This document shows positions 1 to 9,082 of a stretch of 64,000 nucleotides of DNA, in pieces. Both the position numbers and the translations under genes were made by a program. The stretch's first letter is position 1; every line of letters begins with the position of its first letter. Origin of the DNA: DASPRG01 sp963796125 (lineage in GTDB: Bacteria > Nitrospirota > Thermodesulfovibrionia > Thermodesulfovibrionales > SM23-35); NCBI GenBank assembly GCA_963796125.1, contig CAWCKM010000022.1, positions 1 through 64,000 of the forward strand. The letters are read 5' to 3'. Under the pieces are notes generated by a model. That model did no database searches, was not told the origin of the DNA, and was given only the letters and a program-made list of their open reading frames with translations.

Positions 1-4
1 AGAT

Positions 5-634
5 ATGGACGTAATACAGGCAATAAGAGAAAGGCGTGCAATTAATTTTTTCGAACCCGGTAAAGAGGTCTCTGATGACAAGCTTAAAGAACTCCTTTCC
101 ATTGCAAATCTTTCGCCCTCATCTTTTAATCTCCAGCCATGGAAGATTATTGTCGTGAGAGACCCCGAAAGGAAAAAGATCTTGAGACAGTGCGCCTTTA
201 ATCAACCAAAAGTTGAAGAGGCCTCAGCAGTGCTGATTATGATTGCAGACCCAAGAGGAGTTGAAGAAAATTGGGAAAGAGTACTGAATAGCTGGCAAGA
301 GCTGGGTTATATTAAACCTGATGTCAGAGCAGTCTATACTGAAATGACAAAGAACCTCTATGGAACAGAGGACAGCCTCAGGAGGAAAGTCTTTGCTGTT
401 AAAAATACTGCTCTGTATGCCATGAATCTGATGATCGCAGCAAAAGGACTCGGTCTTGAGACGCACCCCATGGATGGCTTTGATGAGGAATGCATCAAGA
501 AGGAATTTCATATCCCGGATGACAAAATAATACCTATGCTTGTTGCTCTTGGGTATCTGAAGTCCGGGATCACCTTGCTTCCGAGGCCATTCAGAAGGGA
601 TCTCGGTGAATTTGTAACATTTGAAAAGTATTGA
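5..634 (+). CDS. Nitroreductase-family FMN oxidoreductase
   Basis: A 209-residue protein of the usual nitroreductase length. The family uses FMN and NAD(P)H to reduce nitro-aromatics, quinones or related acceptors in the cytoplasm. An N-terminal RERRAINFF (residues 8-16) and SPSSFNLQPW (37-46) match the FMN phosphate- and ring-binding segments, and GLGLETHPMDGF near residue 150 matches the second FMN-contacting region. The ATG lies only five bases from the window edge, so its ribosome site and promoter are outside. It is followed 12 bases later by thiol peroxidase and probably shares its transcript. The true substrate cannot be read from sequence; an antioxidant or quinone-reductase role is an inference from the neighbour. 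Confidence 0.85.
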   Translation: MDVIQAIRERRAINFFEPGKEVSDDKLKELLSIANLSPSSFNLQPWKIIVVRDPERKKILRQCAFNQPKVEEASAVLIMIADPRGVEENWERVLNSWQELGYIKPDVRAVYTEMTKNLYGTEDSLRRKVFAVKNTALYAMNLMIAAKGLGLETHPMDGFDEECIKKEFHIPDDKIIPMLVALGYLKSGITLLPRPFRRDLGEFVTFEKY

Positions 635-646
635 AAGGAGATTATC

Positions 647-1160
647 ATGGAAAGAAAAGGTATTGTTACAGTCAAAGGTAATCCTGTTACCCTTATTGGT
701 TCAGAAATAAAAGTTGGCGACAAAGCCCCGGATTTTACTGTCGTTGATGGAGACCTCAAGGAGGTCAGGTTAAAAGATTTTGCAGGAAAGATAAAAATTA
801 TCAGTGTGTCAGCATCTCTTGATACGCCTGTCTGTGATATGCAGGCAAGGACGGTTCAATCAGGAGGCTGCAACATTACCGGTGGATGTGGTGATATTGA
901 ATATTACGATGGATCTTCCCTTTGCAATCTCCAGGTTCTGCACAACTGCAGGCATAGATAAGGTTCATGCCTATTCAGATCACAGGGATGCCTCTTTTGG
1001 AAATGCATATGGTGTATTGATAAAAGAGTTAAGACTGCTTGCACGTTCCATCTTCATTATTGATAAGAATGATGTGATACGATATATCGAGATCGTCCCG
1101 GAGTTGACGAATCATCCTGATTACGATAAAGCCCTCGGTGCCCTTAAGAAACTGCTTTAA
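647..1160 (+). CDS. tpx: Thiol peroxidase (atypical 2-Cys peroxiredoxin), interrupted by one frameshift
   Basis: Thiol peroxidases reduce hydrogen and alkyl peroxides using thioredoxin. The N-terminal part reads in one frame through the peroxidatic cysteine motif TPVCDMQ. Homology resumes in the +1 frame at about position 850 with RFNQEAATL, the resolving-cysteine segment RFCTTAG, and SDHRDASFG and GVLIKELRLLAR, all hallmarks of Tpx. Removing one base from the codon after AGG near 848 restores ARRFNQEA, so a one-base insertion is the simplest explanation. Restored length is about 170 residues, normal for the family. An AGGAG ribosome site sits just upstream of the ATG. Identity is firm; whether the shift is real or a sequencing error is open. 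Confidence 0.9.
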
Positions 1161-1185
1161 CGTCTGTAAAAGAAGCATTATAGCT

Positions 1186-1278
1186 TGTAGGATAAATACC
1201 GATACAAGAAAAGGAGAAAATCCTACAAAAAAATCAGATTTATACTGATGTTACTCTGTCATTTTTCTGTTATATAAT
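1186..1278 (+). promoter_or_regulatory. Shared multi-palindrome promoter, copy A (upstream of sod)
   Basis: TGTAGG at 1186-1191 is followed after 7 bp by the weak partner CCGATA, then 17 bp, then CCTACA at 1222-1227. Five A-rich bases lead to ATCAG (1233-1237), 7 bp, and CTGAT (1245-1249). A TATAAT -10 box lies at 1273-1278, 23 bp beyond. The -35 position has no TTGACA-like hexamer, so activator dependence is inferred. Six other promoters in the window repeat the same spacing. Confidence 0.75.
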
Positions 1279-1310
1279 TTGAACGATGCAGGTTATCTGC
1301 AAAAACAGTC

Positions 1311-1997
1311 ATGCTTAACAGACGTGAATTTTTAACCATAACAGGCTTAGGAGGGGCAGCGATATTATTGAGTTATACTGCTCCTCTTAAGGCCGTATCA
1401 GAAAAGGAGGTAAAGGCTATGCCGTACACTGCAAAAGATTACTCAAAACTCATCGGGATGGAAGGATTCAGTGAAACACTCTTAAAAAATCACTTTACTC
1501 TTTATCAGGGTTATGTTACTAATACCAATAAAGTAATGGATATCCTGAATCAGATGTTGAAAGATGGTAAAACGGCTACTCCTGAGTATGCCGAACTCAA
1601 GAGGAGGATCGGATGGGAATTCAACGGGATGAGGCTTCATGAATATTACTTTGAGAACCTTGGCGGCAAAGGTGGAATAAACAAAGATGGAAAGCTCGCG
1701 AAAAAGATTACAGAGGATTTTGGGAATTATGAGACATGGGAGAAGGACTTCAAGGCAGTAGGGTCTATGAGAGGTATTGGATGGGCTGTCCTTTATCAGG
1801 ATGTTACAAACGGAAAACTGATGAATTTCTGGATAAATGAGCATGATGTCTCTCATCCAGCCGGGTGTAACCCTCTCCTGATTATGGATGTATTTGAGCA
1901 TGCTTTTATGATTGATTATGGACTGAAGAGGGCTGACTACATTGAAGCGTTTTTTAAGAACATTCTTTGGTCTGCAGCAGAAACAAGACTAAGATAG
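1311..1997 (+). CDS. Fe/Mn superoxide dismutase with twin-arginine signal
   Basis: Converts superoxide to hydrogen peroxide and oxygen. The 228-residue product has an N-terminal NRREFLTITG Tat motif followed by a hydrophobic stretch (residues 3-25), suggesting export in folded form. The catalytic domain has the metal ligands of the family: His61 in HFTLYQGYV, a His near residue 110 in LHEYYFENL, and DVFEHAF at 193-199 supplying Asp and His. Iron or manganese use cannot be told apart. A second ATG at 1419 (Met37) has a much better ribosome site than the first, so a cytoplasmic form may also be made. A conserved promoter array lies upstream. The DsrC-like gene follows 12 bases later. Confidence 0.93.
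   Translation: MLNRREFLTITGLGGAAILLSYTAPLKAVSEKEVKAMPYTAKDYSKLIGMEGFSETLLKNHFTLYQGYVTNTNKVMDILNQMLKDGKTATPEYAELKRRIGWEFNGMRLHEYYFENLGGKGGINKDGKLAKKITEDFGNYETWEKDFKAVGSMRGIGWAVLYQDVTNGKLMNFWINEHDVSHPAGCNPLLIMDVFEHAFMIDYGLKRADYIEAFFKNILWSAAETRLR
1404..1421 (+). promoter_or_regulatory. Internal ribosome site and alternative start in sod
   Basis: AAGGAGG at 1404-1410 stands 8 bases before an in-frame ATG at 1419. Starting there would remove the Tat signal and give a 192-residue cytosolic superoxide dismutase beginning MPYTAKDY. The ATG at 1311 has no comparable ribosome site. Confidence 0.5.
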
Positions 1998-2009
1998 GAG
2001 GGGAAAAGT

Positions 2010-2360
2010 ATGCCGTTCATTGAAGTTGAAGGGAAAAAGATTGAATTGGATGAAGAAGGATTTCTGGTGAATTATGATGATTGGAATGAAAAGGTAGCCT
2101 GTGCATTAGCAGATAAGGAAGGAGTGAGCAAGACATGCCCAATGACAAAGGAGAAACTTGAAATAATCAAGTTTATGAGGGAATATTACAAAAAGTTCAA
2201 TGCCTTTCCAATACCTTCCCATGTATGCATAAATATACATCAGCCGCAAGGGTGCACTTTTGAACAGTTTCCTGACCCTCTAAGGGCTTGGAAGATTGCA
2301 GGAATTCCTCAACCTGTAGCTTACGGAGAGTTTCGCGATCAGGTAACAAAGCTCTTATAG
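2010..2360 (+). CDS. DsrC/TusE-like sulfur-carrier family protein lacking the C-terminal cysteines
   Basis: DsrC and TusE carry sulfur on cysteines in a flexible C-terminal arm and pass it to sulfite reductase or tRNA thiolation. This 116-residue protein has the family fold signature: IEVEGKKIELDEEGFL at the N-terminus, DWNEKVA, IIKFMREYY, and the late KIAGIPQP that matches the DsrC AGLPKP arm. The arm continues to VAYGEF and ends in TKLL, with no cysteine at the penultimate position or in the upstream arm position. Cysteines occur elsewhere (KTCPM, HVCINIH, QGCTF). It therefore looks like a DsrC-like paralogue rather than a canonical sulfur carrier. A GGAGGGG ribosome site lies just after the sod stop, so the two are probably co-transcribed. 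Confidence 0.8.
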   Translation: MPFIEVEGKKIELDEEGFLVNYDDWNEKVACALADKEGVSKTCPMTKEKLEIIKFMREYYKKFNAFPIPSHVCINIHQPQGCTFEQFPDPLRAWKIAGIPQPVAYGEFRDQVTKLL

Positions 2361-2471
2361 TAAAAGTTACATCATTTCCTGAGAGGGAAGGCTAAATTTC
2401 AGGGTCTTCCTTCTCTTTCCTATTCAATCAAAGATAGTTCTCGTTTAGCGATAGCAAAGAATTCATAAAAG

Positions 2472-3897
2472 ATGAACATCCTCATTATCAGCACCAATCA
2501 AAGCAAACAACCCTTTCCTGTGATGCCTGTTGGCGCCTGCATTATAGCTGAAGCTGCCGAGAAGTCTGGTCACAAGGTCAGGTTACTGGACCTGATGTTC
2601 TGTGAAGATCCTTTGCGTGCTATAGCATCAGAGTTGCAGAGGTCGGAATATGATCTCATAGGCCTGTCAGTCAGAAATATTGACAACAATGACATGAAAA
2701 GTCCTGTTGAGTTCTTCAGCGATCTGCCACTTCTGATGAAAGTGATTCGCCAAAATTCCGCTGCATCTGTCGTGCTTGGTGGCCCTGCCATTTCAGTAAT
2801 GCCTGAGGAATTACTTCGCTATTCAGAAGCGCCATTGGCAGTGCTTGGTGATGGCGAAATGGTTTTCCCGGAACTATTAAGAGCCCTTTCGAATGGTAAG
2901 AATCCGGATCAGTATTCCAGGTGTTGCTACATATGAAGATAACGTTTTCAGAAAAACAGACTCACTCCCACCTTTGTTACGTTCCTGTTTTGTTCCTGAT
3001 TTTCATCGCTGGGTAAACGTCAAGGCCTATCTTTCCAATCTTTCTACAGTACCGGTTCAGTCCAAACGGGGATGCCCTTATCGATGCGTTTACTGCACAT
3101 ATCCGATGGGTGAGGGAAGGGACTACCGGTTGTGTGAGCCTGAGAGTGTAGTGGATGCAATAAAAAGATCAGCGTCTTCCGGGCTCAGGGATTTTGAGTT
3201 CGTTGACAATGTTTTTAATTCACCATATGAACATGCCATGGCTATCTGTGAGGCTCTTTGCCGGGTGGACCTGAATGTTTGCTTGCAGAGCCTGGAGTTG
3301 AATCCGCTTTTTATCGATGATGATCTCCTTTCTGCTATGGAGCATGCAGGTTTCGTGGGAATCGGAATAACAGCGGAAAGCGCTTCGGCCGCAGTCCTTA
3401 GTGGTCTGAAAAAAGGGTTTACAACGGAACATGTCTACCGGGCTGCTGAGGTCGTACGACGTCACAAAGTACCTTGCGTCTGGATATTCATGCTTGGCGG
3501 TCCGGGTGAAACAGAGGAGACTGTGCGGGAAACCTTGAACTTTGCTGAGAAGTACATAAGGCCGCAGGATGTGGCATTCTTCAACATTGGAATAAGAATA
3601 TATCCAGGGACTGAATTAGAACACCTTGCGCGGGAGCAGGGTACACTTACACTCCCAAGAGAAGAGATGCTCAACCCCGTTTTCTATGTTTCTACACAAC
3701 TAAATGTGAAGTGGCTTACGACAGAGCTGCAGGCAGCCATGGATACTCACATGAATTATATTAGCGCCGATTCTCTCAGCTTTCCCTATTTATCTTCCAT
3801 CCATCGTTTTGGATACAGATTAGGGATTAAACCGCCACTCTGGAAATATACCAGATCTATCAGGCGAGGACTCAGATTCTTCGGGGTTGATGCATGA
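2472..3897 (+). CDS. B12-binding-domain radical SAM enzyme, interrupted by one frameshift
   Basis: The first part (to about 2905) is a cobalamin-binding-like Rossmann domain: MNILIISTNQ, PVGACIIAEAAEKSGH and LGDGEMVFPELL. After a +1 shift the second part carries the radical SAM cluster motif CPYRCVYC, then FVDNVFN, GITAES and WIFMLGGPGETEET. Such enzymes do radical chemistry, often methylation, on lipids, tetrapyrroles or natural products. The stop overlaps the start of the type III polyketide synthase by 4 bases (ATGA), implying translational coupling and a shared pathway. Restored length is about 475 residues, normal for the class. The substrate is unknown. Confidence 0.82.
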
Positions 3898-4967
3898 TAA
3901 CGCTTCAAGGTAAGAGCCGAATCGCATCAGTGTCGGTCGCTATTCCTCCATACCGTTTAGATCAGTCGAAAGCACTTGAAATTCTTAGCAGACACTATTC
4001 AGACAAACTCAGCCCGAGAAATTTTGAGATTATGCGAAAGGTTTTTACTCACCCGGGTATTCGACGCAGATATCTCGCAATTGAGAATCCTGAAAGTCTT
4101 ATCAGTGAAGACCCGGATGCCCGCATTGCCCGCTTTACTCACTGGGCGGTTAAACTTTCCAGAGAAGCAATTCTCAACGCTCTTAAGAAGGCTGGCTTGA
4201 CTGTGAACGATGTTTGTGGATTAGTTGTGAATACATGCACGGGGTATATCTGTCCGGGTATCTCAACGTATCTCTTAGAAGAATTGGGATTACCCAGAGA
4301 GACACGGGTATATGACCTTGTTGGCAGTGGTTGTGGAGGCGCCATACCAAACTTGCAGGTCTGTGAGAATATGTTGAGACAGAATGGAGATTATGCAGTA
4401 GTAAGTGTTTCTGTTGAGATATGCAGCGCTACATTCCAGATGGGTAATGATCCGGGTCTTATCATCTCAAATGCCATTTTTGCTGATGGAGCAGCAGCCG
4501 CAGTTCTCTGGAATCAATCCAGGGGTTTGGAAATGGTTTTCTCTATGGGAACTTATGCAACTGAACACAGGGATGCGGTGCGATACATCCATAAGAATGG
4601 ACAGCTTCACAATCAGCTTTCCCTTTCCTTACCAAATATAGCAAGCAAGGCAGTTGCCGGATTAATTGAGAAGCTGCTGGAGCCGCTGAACCTGAGGGTT
4701 GGAGATGTCAAACACTGGGCTCTCCATCCAGGGGGAGAAAAAATAATCAATGCTGTCAGAGATACTATAGGACTTACAGAGAAACAGGTACATGCAAGCC
4801 GGGCTATTCTAACTGAGTATGGCAATATGTCTTCACCGACAGTATGGTTTGTATTACAGAGAATCCTGGAGGGCGATATCGCACCGGGAGATTGGATTAT
4901 AATGGTTGCCTTTGGAGCAGGACTTTCTGCTCATGCGTTTCTCTTGCGAGCCGGAGAGGATGTATAA
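3894..4967 (+). CDS. Type III polyketide synthase (chalcone/stilbene synthase superfamily)
   Basis: Homodimeric type III synthases extend an acyl-CoA starter with malonyl-CoA using a Cys-His-Asn triad. The 357-residue protein shows all three: Cys147 in VGSGCGGAIPNL, His278 in HWALHPGGEK and Asn311 in EYGNMSSPTVW, the last almost identical to the plant and bacterial consensus. NTCTGYICPGIS at 113-124 is the usual N-terminal-domain core motif. The presence of Asn with HPGG separates it from FabH-type ketosynthases. It overlaps the radical SAM gene by 4 bases. No cyclase, oxygenase or transporter follows, so the product (alkylresorcinol, alkylpyrone or other) cannot be assigned. Confidence 0.88.
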   Translation: MITLQGKSRIASVSVAIPPYRLDQSKALEILSRHYSDKLSPRNFEIMRKVFTHPGIRRRYLAIENPESLISEDPDARIARFTHWAVKLSREAILNALKKAGLTVNDVCGLVVNTCTGYICPGISTYLLEELGLPRETRVYDLVGSGCGGAIPNLQVCENMLRQNGDYAVVSVSVEICSATFQMGNDPGLIISNAIFADGAAAAVLWNQSRGLEMVFSMGTYATEHRDAVRYIHKNGQLHNQLSLSLPNIASKAVAGLIEKLLEPLNLRVGDVKHWALHPGGEKIINAVRDTIGLTEKQVHASRAILTEYGNMSSPTVWFVLQRILEGDIAPGDWIIMVAFGAGLSAHAFLLRAGEDV

Positions 4968-5027
4968 TCGTGAAAGAGAGATGAAAAGAATCCCTTTGCT
5001 AACAAGTGGCGCGGAAATACGATCTGT

Positions 5028-5130
5028 TTCCCCCTTTGGAAAAGGGGGACGAAGGGGGATTTTAAGAGATAGGATTTTCGCATATTCATAAAATCTCCCC
5101 TCACCCCTCTTTGCCAAAGAGGGGAATTTT
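5028..5130. repeat. Dispersed palindromic repeat, CCCCTTT/AAAGGGG type
   Basis: Two arms with CCCCCTTTGG/AAAAGGGGG and CCTCTTTGCC/AAAGAGGGG motifs face each other around an AT-rich centre between the polyketide synthase and DJ-1 genes. Related copies occur at about 8030-8080, 20765-20945, 44675-44709 and 61161-61193, always between genes. The rest of the 4968-5226 gap holds only the ribosome site of the next gene. Confidence 0.7.
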
Positions 5131-5226
5131 AGAGTCAGTGAAGGAATGATGTAAATAACGGCAATGAATCAGTTACAACGCTTTACTTTATTTTGAACAG
5201 GTTTAAAAGCTGAAGGAGGTATAGAA

Positions 5227-5736
5227 ATGAAGGCATTAATTCTCAGTGCTGATAATTTTGAAGACACGGAACTTCTGGTCCCTTATTATCGGCTGCAAGA
5301 AGAGGGTATTCAGGTGGATATTGCTTCAATGAAGAAAGGGCAAATAAAAGGGAAACATGGTTATGAGGTAGAGGTGGATAAAACACTCAAGGAAGTGGAT
5401 CCTAATGATTACGATATCCTTATCCTGCCGGGTGGAAAGGCACCGGAGCTGATCAGAAGAGAAAAAGATGCTCTTGAGATAGCTAAAGATTTTTTTCATA
5501 AGAATAAGCCTGTCTCAGCAGTATGTCATGGTCCTCAGACTCTGATATCGGCTGGTCTGCTCAGAGGCCGGCATGCCACCTGTTACAAGTCTGTTGCCAA
5601 GGAGATGAAGGATGCTGGTGCGATCTACGAGGACAAAGAAGTTGTTGTCGATGGTAATCTTGTTACTTCAAGACAGCCGTCTGATTTACCTGCCTTTATG
5701 AGAGAGACGATGAAAATGCTTAAGAAGGAGAAGTAA
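5227..5736 (+). CDS. DJ-1/PfpI family protein
   Basis: A 169-residue single-domain protein of the class I glutamine-amidotransferase-like fold. The nucleophile elbow SAVCHGPQTL carries Cys100 and His101, and the conserved acidic partner is Glu15 in FEDTEL, as in PfpI/YhbO-type proteins. The family includes glyoxalase III-like and protein-repair enzymes induced by stress; which activity applies here cannot be told. A strong AAGGAGG ribosome site precedes the ATG. The gene stands alone between two palindromic repeats. Confidence 0.9.
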   Translation: MKALILSADNFEDTELLVPYYRLQEEGIQVDIASMKKGQIKGKHGYEVEVDKTLKEVDPNDYDILILPGGKAPELIRREKDALEIAKDFFHKNKPVSAVCHGPQTLISAGLLRGRHATCYKSVAKEMKDAGAIYEDKEVVVDGNLVTSRQPSDLPAFMRETMKMLKKEK

Positions 5737-5790
5737 TGTTATTGATCTCCAGAGATGTTAATAATTATTTGCAATCTTTAGTTTGTTTTT

Positions 5791-5853
5791 GTCATGCCGG
5801 CTTGTCCGGCATCCTTCTTTAAAGAAAGATTCCCGTCAAGCGGGAATGACAGA
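5791..5853. repeat. Dispersed inverted repeat, GTCATTCCCGCTTGTCGGGAAT family
   Basis: GTCATGCCGG-CTTG-TCCGGCAT is followed by a short spacer and the facing arm ATTCCCGTCAAGCGGGAATGAC. The same family recurs at 7936-7990, 25017-25084, 27703-27770, 35385-35480, 44136-44164, 47142-47232 and 57843-57919. All copies are intergenic and could fold as hairpins. Confidence 0.8.
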
Positions 5854-5916
5854 AGACTATTGGAAGAAAAGAGGATACAGTAATTCTGCAGACCCCTGGA
5901 AAGAGGAGAGGTTTTC

Positions 5917-7886
5917 ATGAACAGACTATCCGGAGAAAAATCCCCCTATCTCAGACATGCCGCATATCAGAAGATTGATTGGTACCCGTGGTCTGATGAG
6001 GCTTTCGAGAGAGCTAAAAAGGAAGATAAACCAATTTTTCTGAGTACAGGTGCGATATGGTGTCACTGGTGTCATGTCATGGCGAAAGAGTGCTTTGAAA
6101 ATGAAGAGATTGTGAAGTTTCTGAATGAGCATTTTATCAACATCAAACTCGACAGGGATGAGAGACCTGATATTGACAGGAGATATCAGCTAACAGTTTC
6201 TGCCATGGGCCTTGGTGGTGGCTGGCCCCTGAGCGTATTTTTAACGCCTGACAAAAAACCATTTTTTGGGGGCACCTATTTTCCTCCTGAGGATATCTCT
6301 GACAGGCCTGGATTTAAAAAAGTGCTAACGGTAGTATTTGAATTTTATACATCAAGGAAACAAGAGATTTCGCAATACGCTGATCAACTCCTGGCCTCCC
6401 TTACACCAAAACCCTCTCAGCATGGAGAGATAAAAGAGCATCTTATCAATGAGGCTACAGAGAATATCCTTTCTTATTTGGATCTTCAGCATGGCGGTTT
6501 TGGTGCATCTCCCAAGTTCCCCATGTCAGGGGCTATAGAGTTTCTTATCAACAGATATTTCTTTACAGGAAATGCATCGGTCGGCCATGGCGTGAAAAAG
6601 ACCCTTGAGGCAATGGCAAAAGGTGGACTCCATGATCAGCTTGGAGGCGGCTTTCACCGCTATTCTACTGATGAGGCATGGATTGTACCTCACTTTGAGA
6701 AGATGGCTGATGACAACGCATGGCTTTTAAGAAATTATATCGATGCCTATTTTCTCTTTGGAGATACATACTTTAAAGAGGTTGCAGAAGGAATAATCGG
6801 TTTTATCAGGGATGTGCTCTCCAATCCGGAAGGAGGGTTTTATGCAAGCCAGGATGCTGACGTTACACCGGATGATGAAGGGGGGTATTTTACCTGGAGG
6901 GATGAGGATTTCAGAAGGGTACTGAACAATGAAGAATATCAGATCCTCTCTCTGCATTTTCTGCATGAAAGGGGATCAATGCACCATGATCATTCAAAAA
7001 AGGTACTTTTTATTGTGAGGGAAGCAAAGGAAATTGCTGATATGCTGGATATTGACATCCACAGGGTTCAGAAGATCATTATCTCCGGCAAAGAAAAGCT
7101 GTTCAAAGAGCGGGACAAAAGACAAGTGCCTTTTATTGATATTTCCCTCTATACTTCTCTGAACGGAATGCTTATCACGGCTTATCTGAAGGCTTACAGG
7201 ATTCTTAAAGACAAATATTTAAAAGAGTTTGCTCTGAAGAGCCTTAAGAGGATAATGGAAATCAATGTAATAAATAATGAGCTATTTCATACAGAGGGTG
7301 TTAAGGCATTATTGGATGATTATATCTATTTCATAGATGCCTTGATTGCTGCCTATGAGGTTACAGGTGATACATCTTATCTTCAAGTAGCAGATAAGAC
7401 ATATGGAACTCTGTATAGAGAAATTCTGGGACAGCGAAGGAGGATTTTTTGATACGGGTGAGGAAGTAATAGGGCTGAGGCTCAAAGGGGTAGAAGATAT
7501 TCCTCATCCTTCAGCAAACTCTTTGGGAGTCATTTTGTTGCTAAAACTTTACCAGATTACCAATAAGGATTCATATCAAGACTACGCGGAAAAAGCATTA
7601 AAGACATTTTCTCTGAGGGCTTATGACATGGGAATTCACGCAGGATATTATTTATGTGCAACGGATGCATATTTTCATATGCTTCGACTTACTATGGAGT
7701 CATTACCTGAAAGCGAGTTAACTGAGAGCGCTCTCTCATTTTCTAGTTCCCTATATGAGTATCATATATGGAGAGGATAGGGGACGTATTGTTCCGTGCT
7801 TTAAAAATGTATGTTATGAACCGATTAAGAGTGCTGATGTCCTGAAGGATTTTTTGATGAATAAATATCCTGCAATGAAGGCGTAG
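5917..7886 (+). CDS. Thioredoxin-domain DUF255 (YyaL/SPATA20-like) protein, two frameshifts
   Basis: An N-terminal thioredoxin-like domain opens with RLSGEKSPYLRHAA and carries the CxxC pair in IWCHWCHVMAKECF. It is followed by the long alpha/alpha toroid region typical of DUF255 proteins (GGGFHRYSTDEAW, PHFEKMADDNAWL, GGFYASQDADV). The frame changes by +1 near 7430, and EKFWDSEGGFFDTGEE continues the domain. A second +1 change near 7768 leads to a conserved terminal segment, PCFKNVCYEP, ending at TAG 7884-7886. The C-x-N-x-C-x-x-P motif is usual at the family's C-terminus. Restored length is about 655 residues. Function in bacteria is poorly known. Confidence 0.85.
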
Positions 7887-7935
7887 AGAATTCCTACAAA
7901 TAGGTTATAAGTAAGACCACATTGGTTTTAGATTC

Positions 7936-8080
7936 CGTCATTGCGGCTACTCCGGCAATCCTCTGTTATTGCGGCTTGTCTGCGAGTCTTAAGAGAAATT
8001 ACTCTCTACTAGCCGAAAGGCTCTGCTAGGTAGCAGATTTCCTTTTTGGCAAAGAAGGGAAAAGGGAGATTTTCCGATAT
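7936..8080. repeat. Mixed dispersed-repeat remnants
   Basis: CGTCATTGCGGCTACTCCGG and TTATTGCGGCTTGTCTGCGA (7936-7990) are degraded arms of the GTCATTCCCG family. TTGGCAAAGAAGGGAAAAG (8046-8064) is a degraded arm of the CCCCTTT family. No gene is seen between 7887 and 8109. Confidence 0.5.
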
Positions 8081-8109
8081 ATGCATTCCTTACTGAGGAT
8101 TTGCAAGGC

Positions 8110-8350
8110 AGTGATTGTTCATAAGACAAGAGGCATGGCAGAGCCAGTTATAACGCTTATCGACCTGAGACAGTGTGTCAAGAATATCTCGCTCTCTTGT
8201 TTTTGAATATGAGTTTCTTTTCGTTTCCTCTGTGGTGATATGGTACACTGCACCAGGGTATTCTATGCGTAAGGGACGCGCCATGACAGCAACTTTATCA
8301 TATTCCTATTATAATGAACAAGAAAATAAGACTGACTCTTTATGCCGCCC
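8110..8350 (-). pseudogene. 5'-end remnant of a RAYT transposase
   Basis: On the minus strand the first 60 or so codons repeat the start of the RAYT at 9104-9961: MARPLRIEYPGAVYHIT, then DTLSQVDKRYNWLCHA and CLMNNH. The match breaks up by indels and stops before the catalytic histidine motif is complete. DNA upstream of the start also matches the intact copy, up to a decayed terminal sequence. It is a duplicated fragment about 1.6 kb from its parent. Positions 8351-8515 hold nothing recognisable. Confidence 0.8.
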
Positions 8351-8515
8351 TTTATGCCGATGCGTTGTTCAGGAAGGAACTGACGCTCAAGCTGTTATAG
8401 GTAGGATAACGCTTTCTATGTGTGGATGTGGTCTTTACTATTGGTGATAGCATTATATAGGTGATTACACAATAATTGCAAAATCTTTGAGAACGTATCA
8501 TATAAAATTCTCATT

Positions 8516-8941
8516 CTATCTTATAAATATCTTTAATCCTACCCTATATATATCTTTCTCAATTTCCCTTGCACATGTTACAGTCGAAACCATTGTTTTA
8601 GAGTCATTAACCTTTATCTCTGGCTCAAAAAACAAAATATCTCCTTTTTTGAGAGGGAAGTCAGTTATCATTCCAAGACCTCTTTCGCTGATGTCAACTG
8701 TAACACCTTCACAAGTAATGTCCGTTGATTTTTCCAAGTTGTGGTGGTATGGGAAATACCTTATAACCTGAACAAATGGTCTCCTTGCATATTTACGCTT
8801 TTCTTGCCCTTTGTATCGTGATATTACGAGCTTCTCTGCTTCAAGCCAATTATCGAGGTCACGACCTTCCACCCTTCCACTTTTCTCATAGAGTTCAAAT
8901 GCTACTTTAGCAATTTCTATGTGTAAATTGATGTCATTCAT
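8516..8941 (-). CDS. DUF2934 plus PilZ domain protein
   Basis: A 141-residue soluble protein. Residues 5-38 (IAKVAFELYEKSGRVEGRD and WLEAEKLV) form a DUF2934-type helical segment. The C-terminal part is a PilZ domain, with the arginine-rich RKYARRPF and the DISERGLG motif that together bind cyclic di-GMP. The same two modules recur at 27887-28694, where they are spread over two adjacent genes. It is presumably a c-di-GMP effector; the output is unknown. The gene sits alone between RAYT-related sequences, facing away from the DUF255 gene. Confidence 0.85.
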   Translation of the reverse strand: MNDINLHIEIAKVAFELYEKSGRVEGRDLDNWLEAEKLVISRYKGQEKRKYARRPFVQVIRYFPYHHNLEKSTDITCEGVTVDISERGLGMITDFPLKKGDILFFEPEIKVNDSKTMVSTVTCAREIEKDIYRVGLKIFIR

Positions 8942-9082
8942 ACCATTTCTCTTTTATAACTTCATTGTTGTATCAATTATACAAATAATTATCAAAGACT
9001 TATGCATCTTGATGTAAGCTTTTGTTATGTACCAATAACCTACCCATAAATTACTATTTAAAATCTGCAGTAGGGAGCAGTC

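Noticed and set aside
7893..7930. An eighth copy of the shared promoter (CCTACA near 7893)
   Set aside because: No ATCAG-N7-CTGAT or spaced -10 box follows, and no gene starts downstream.
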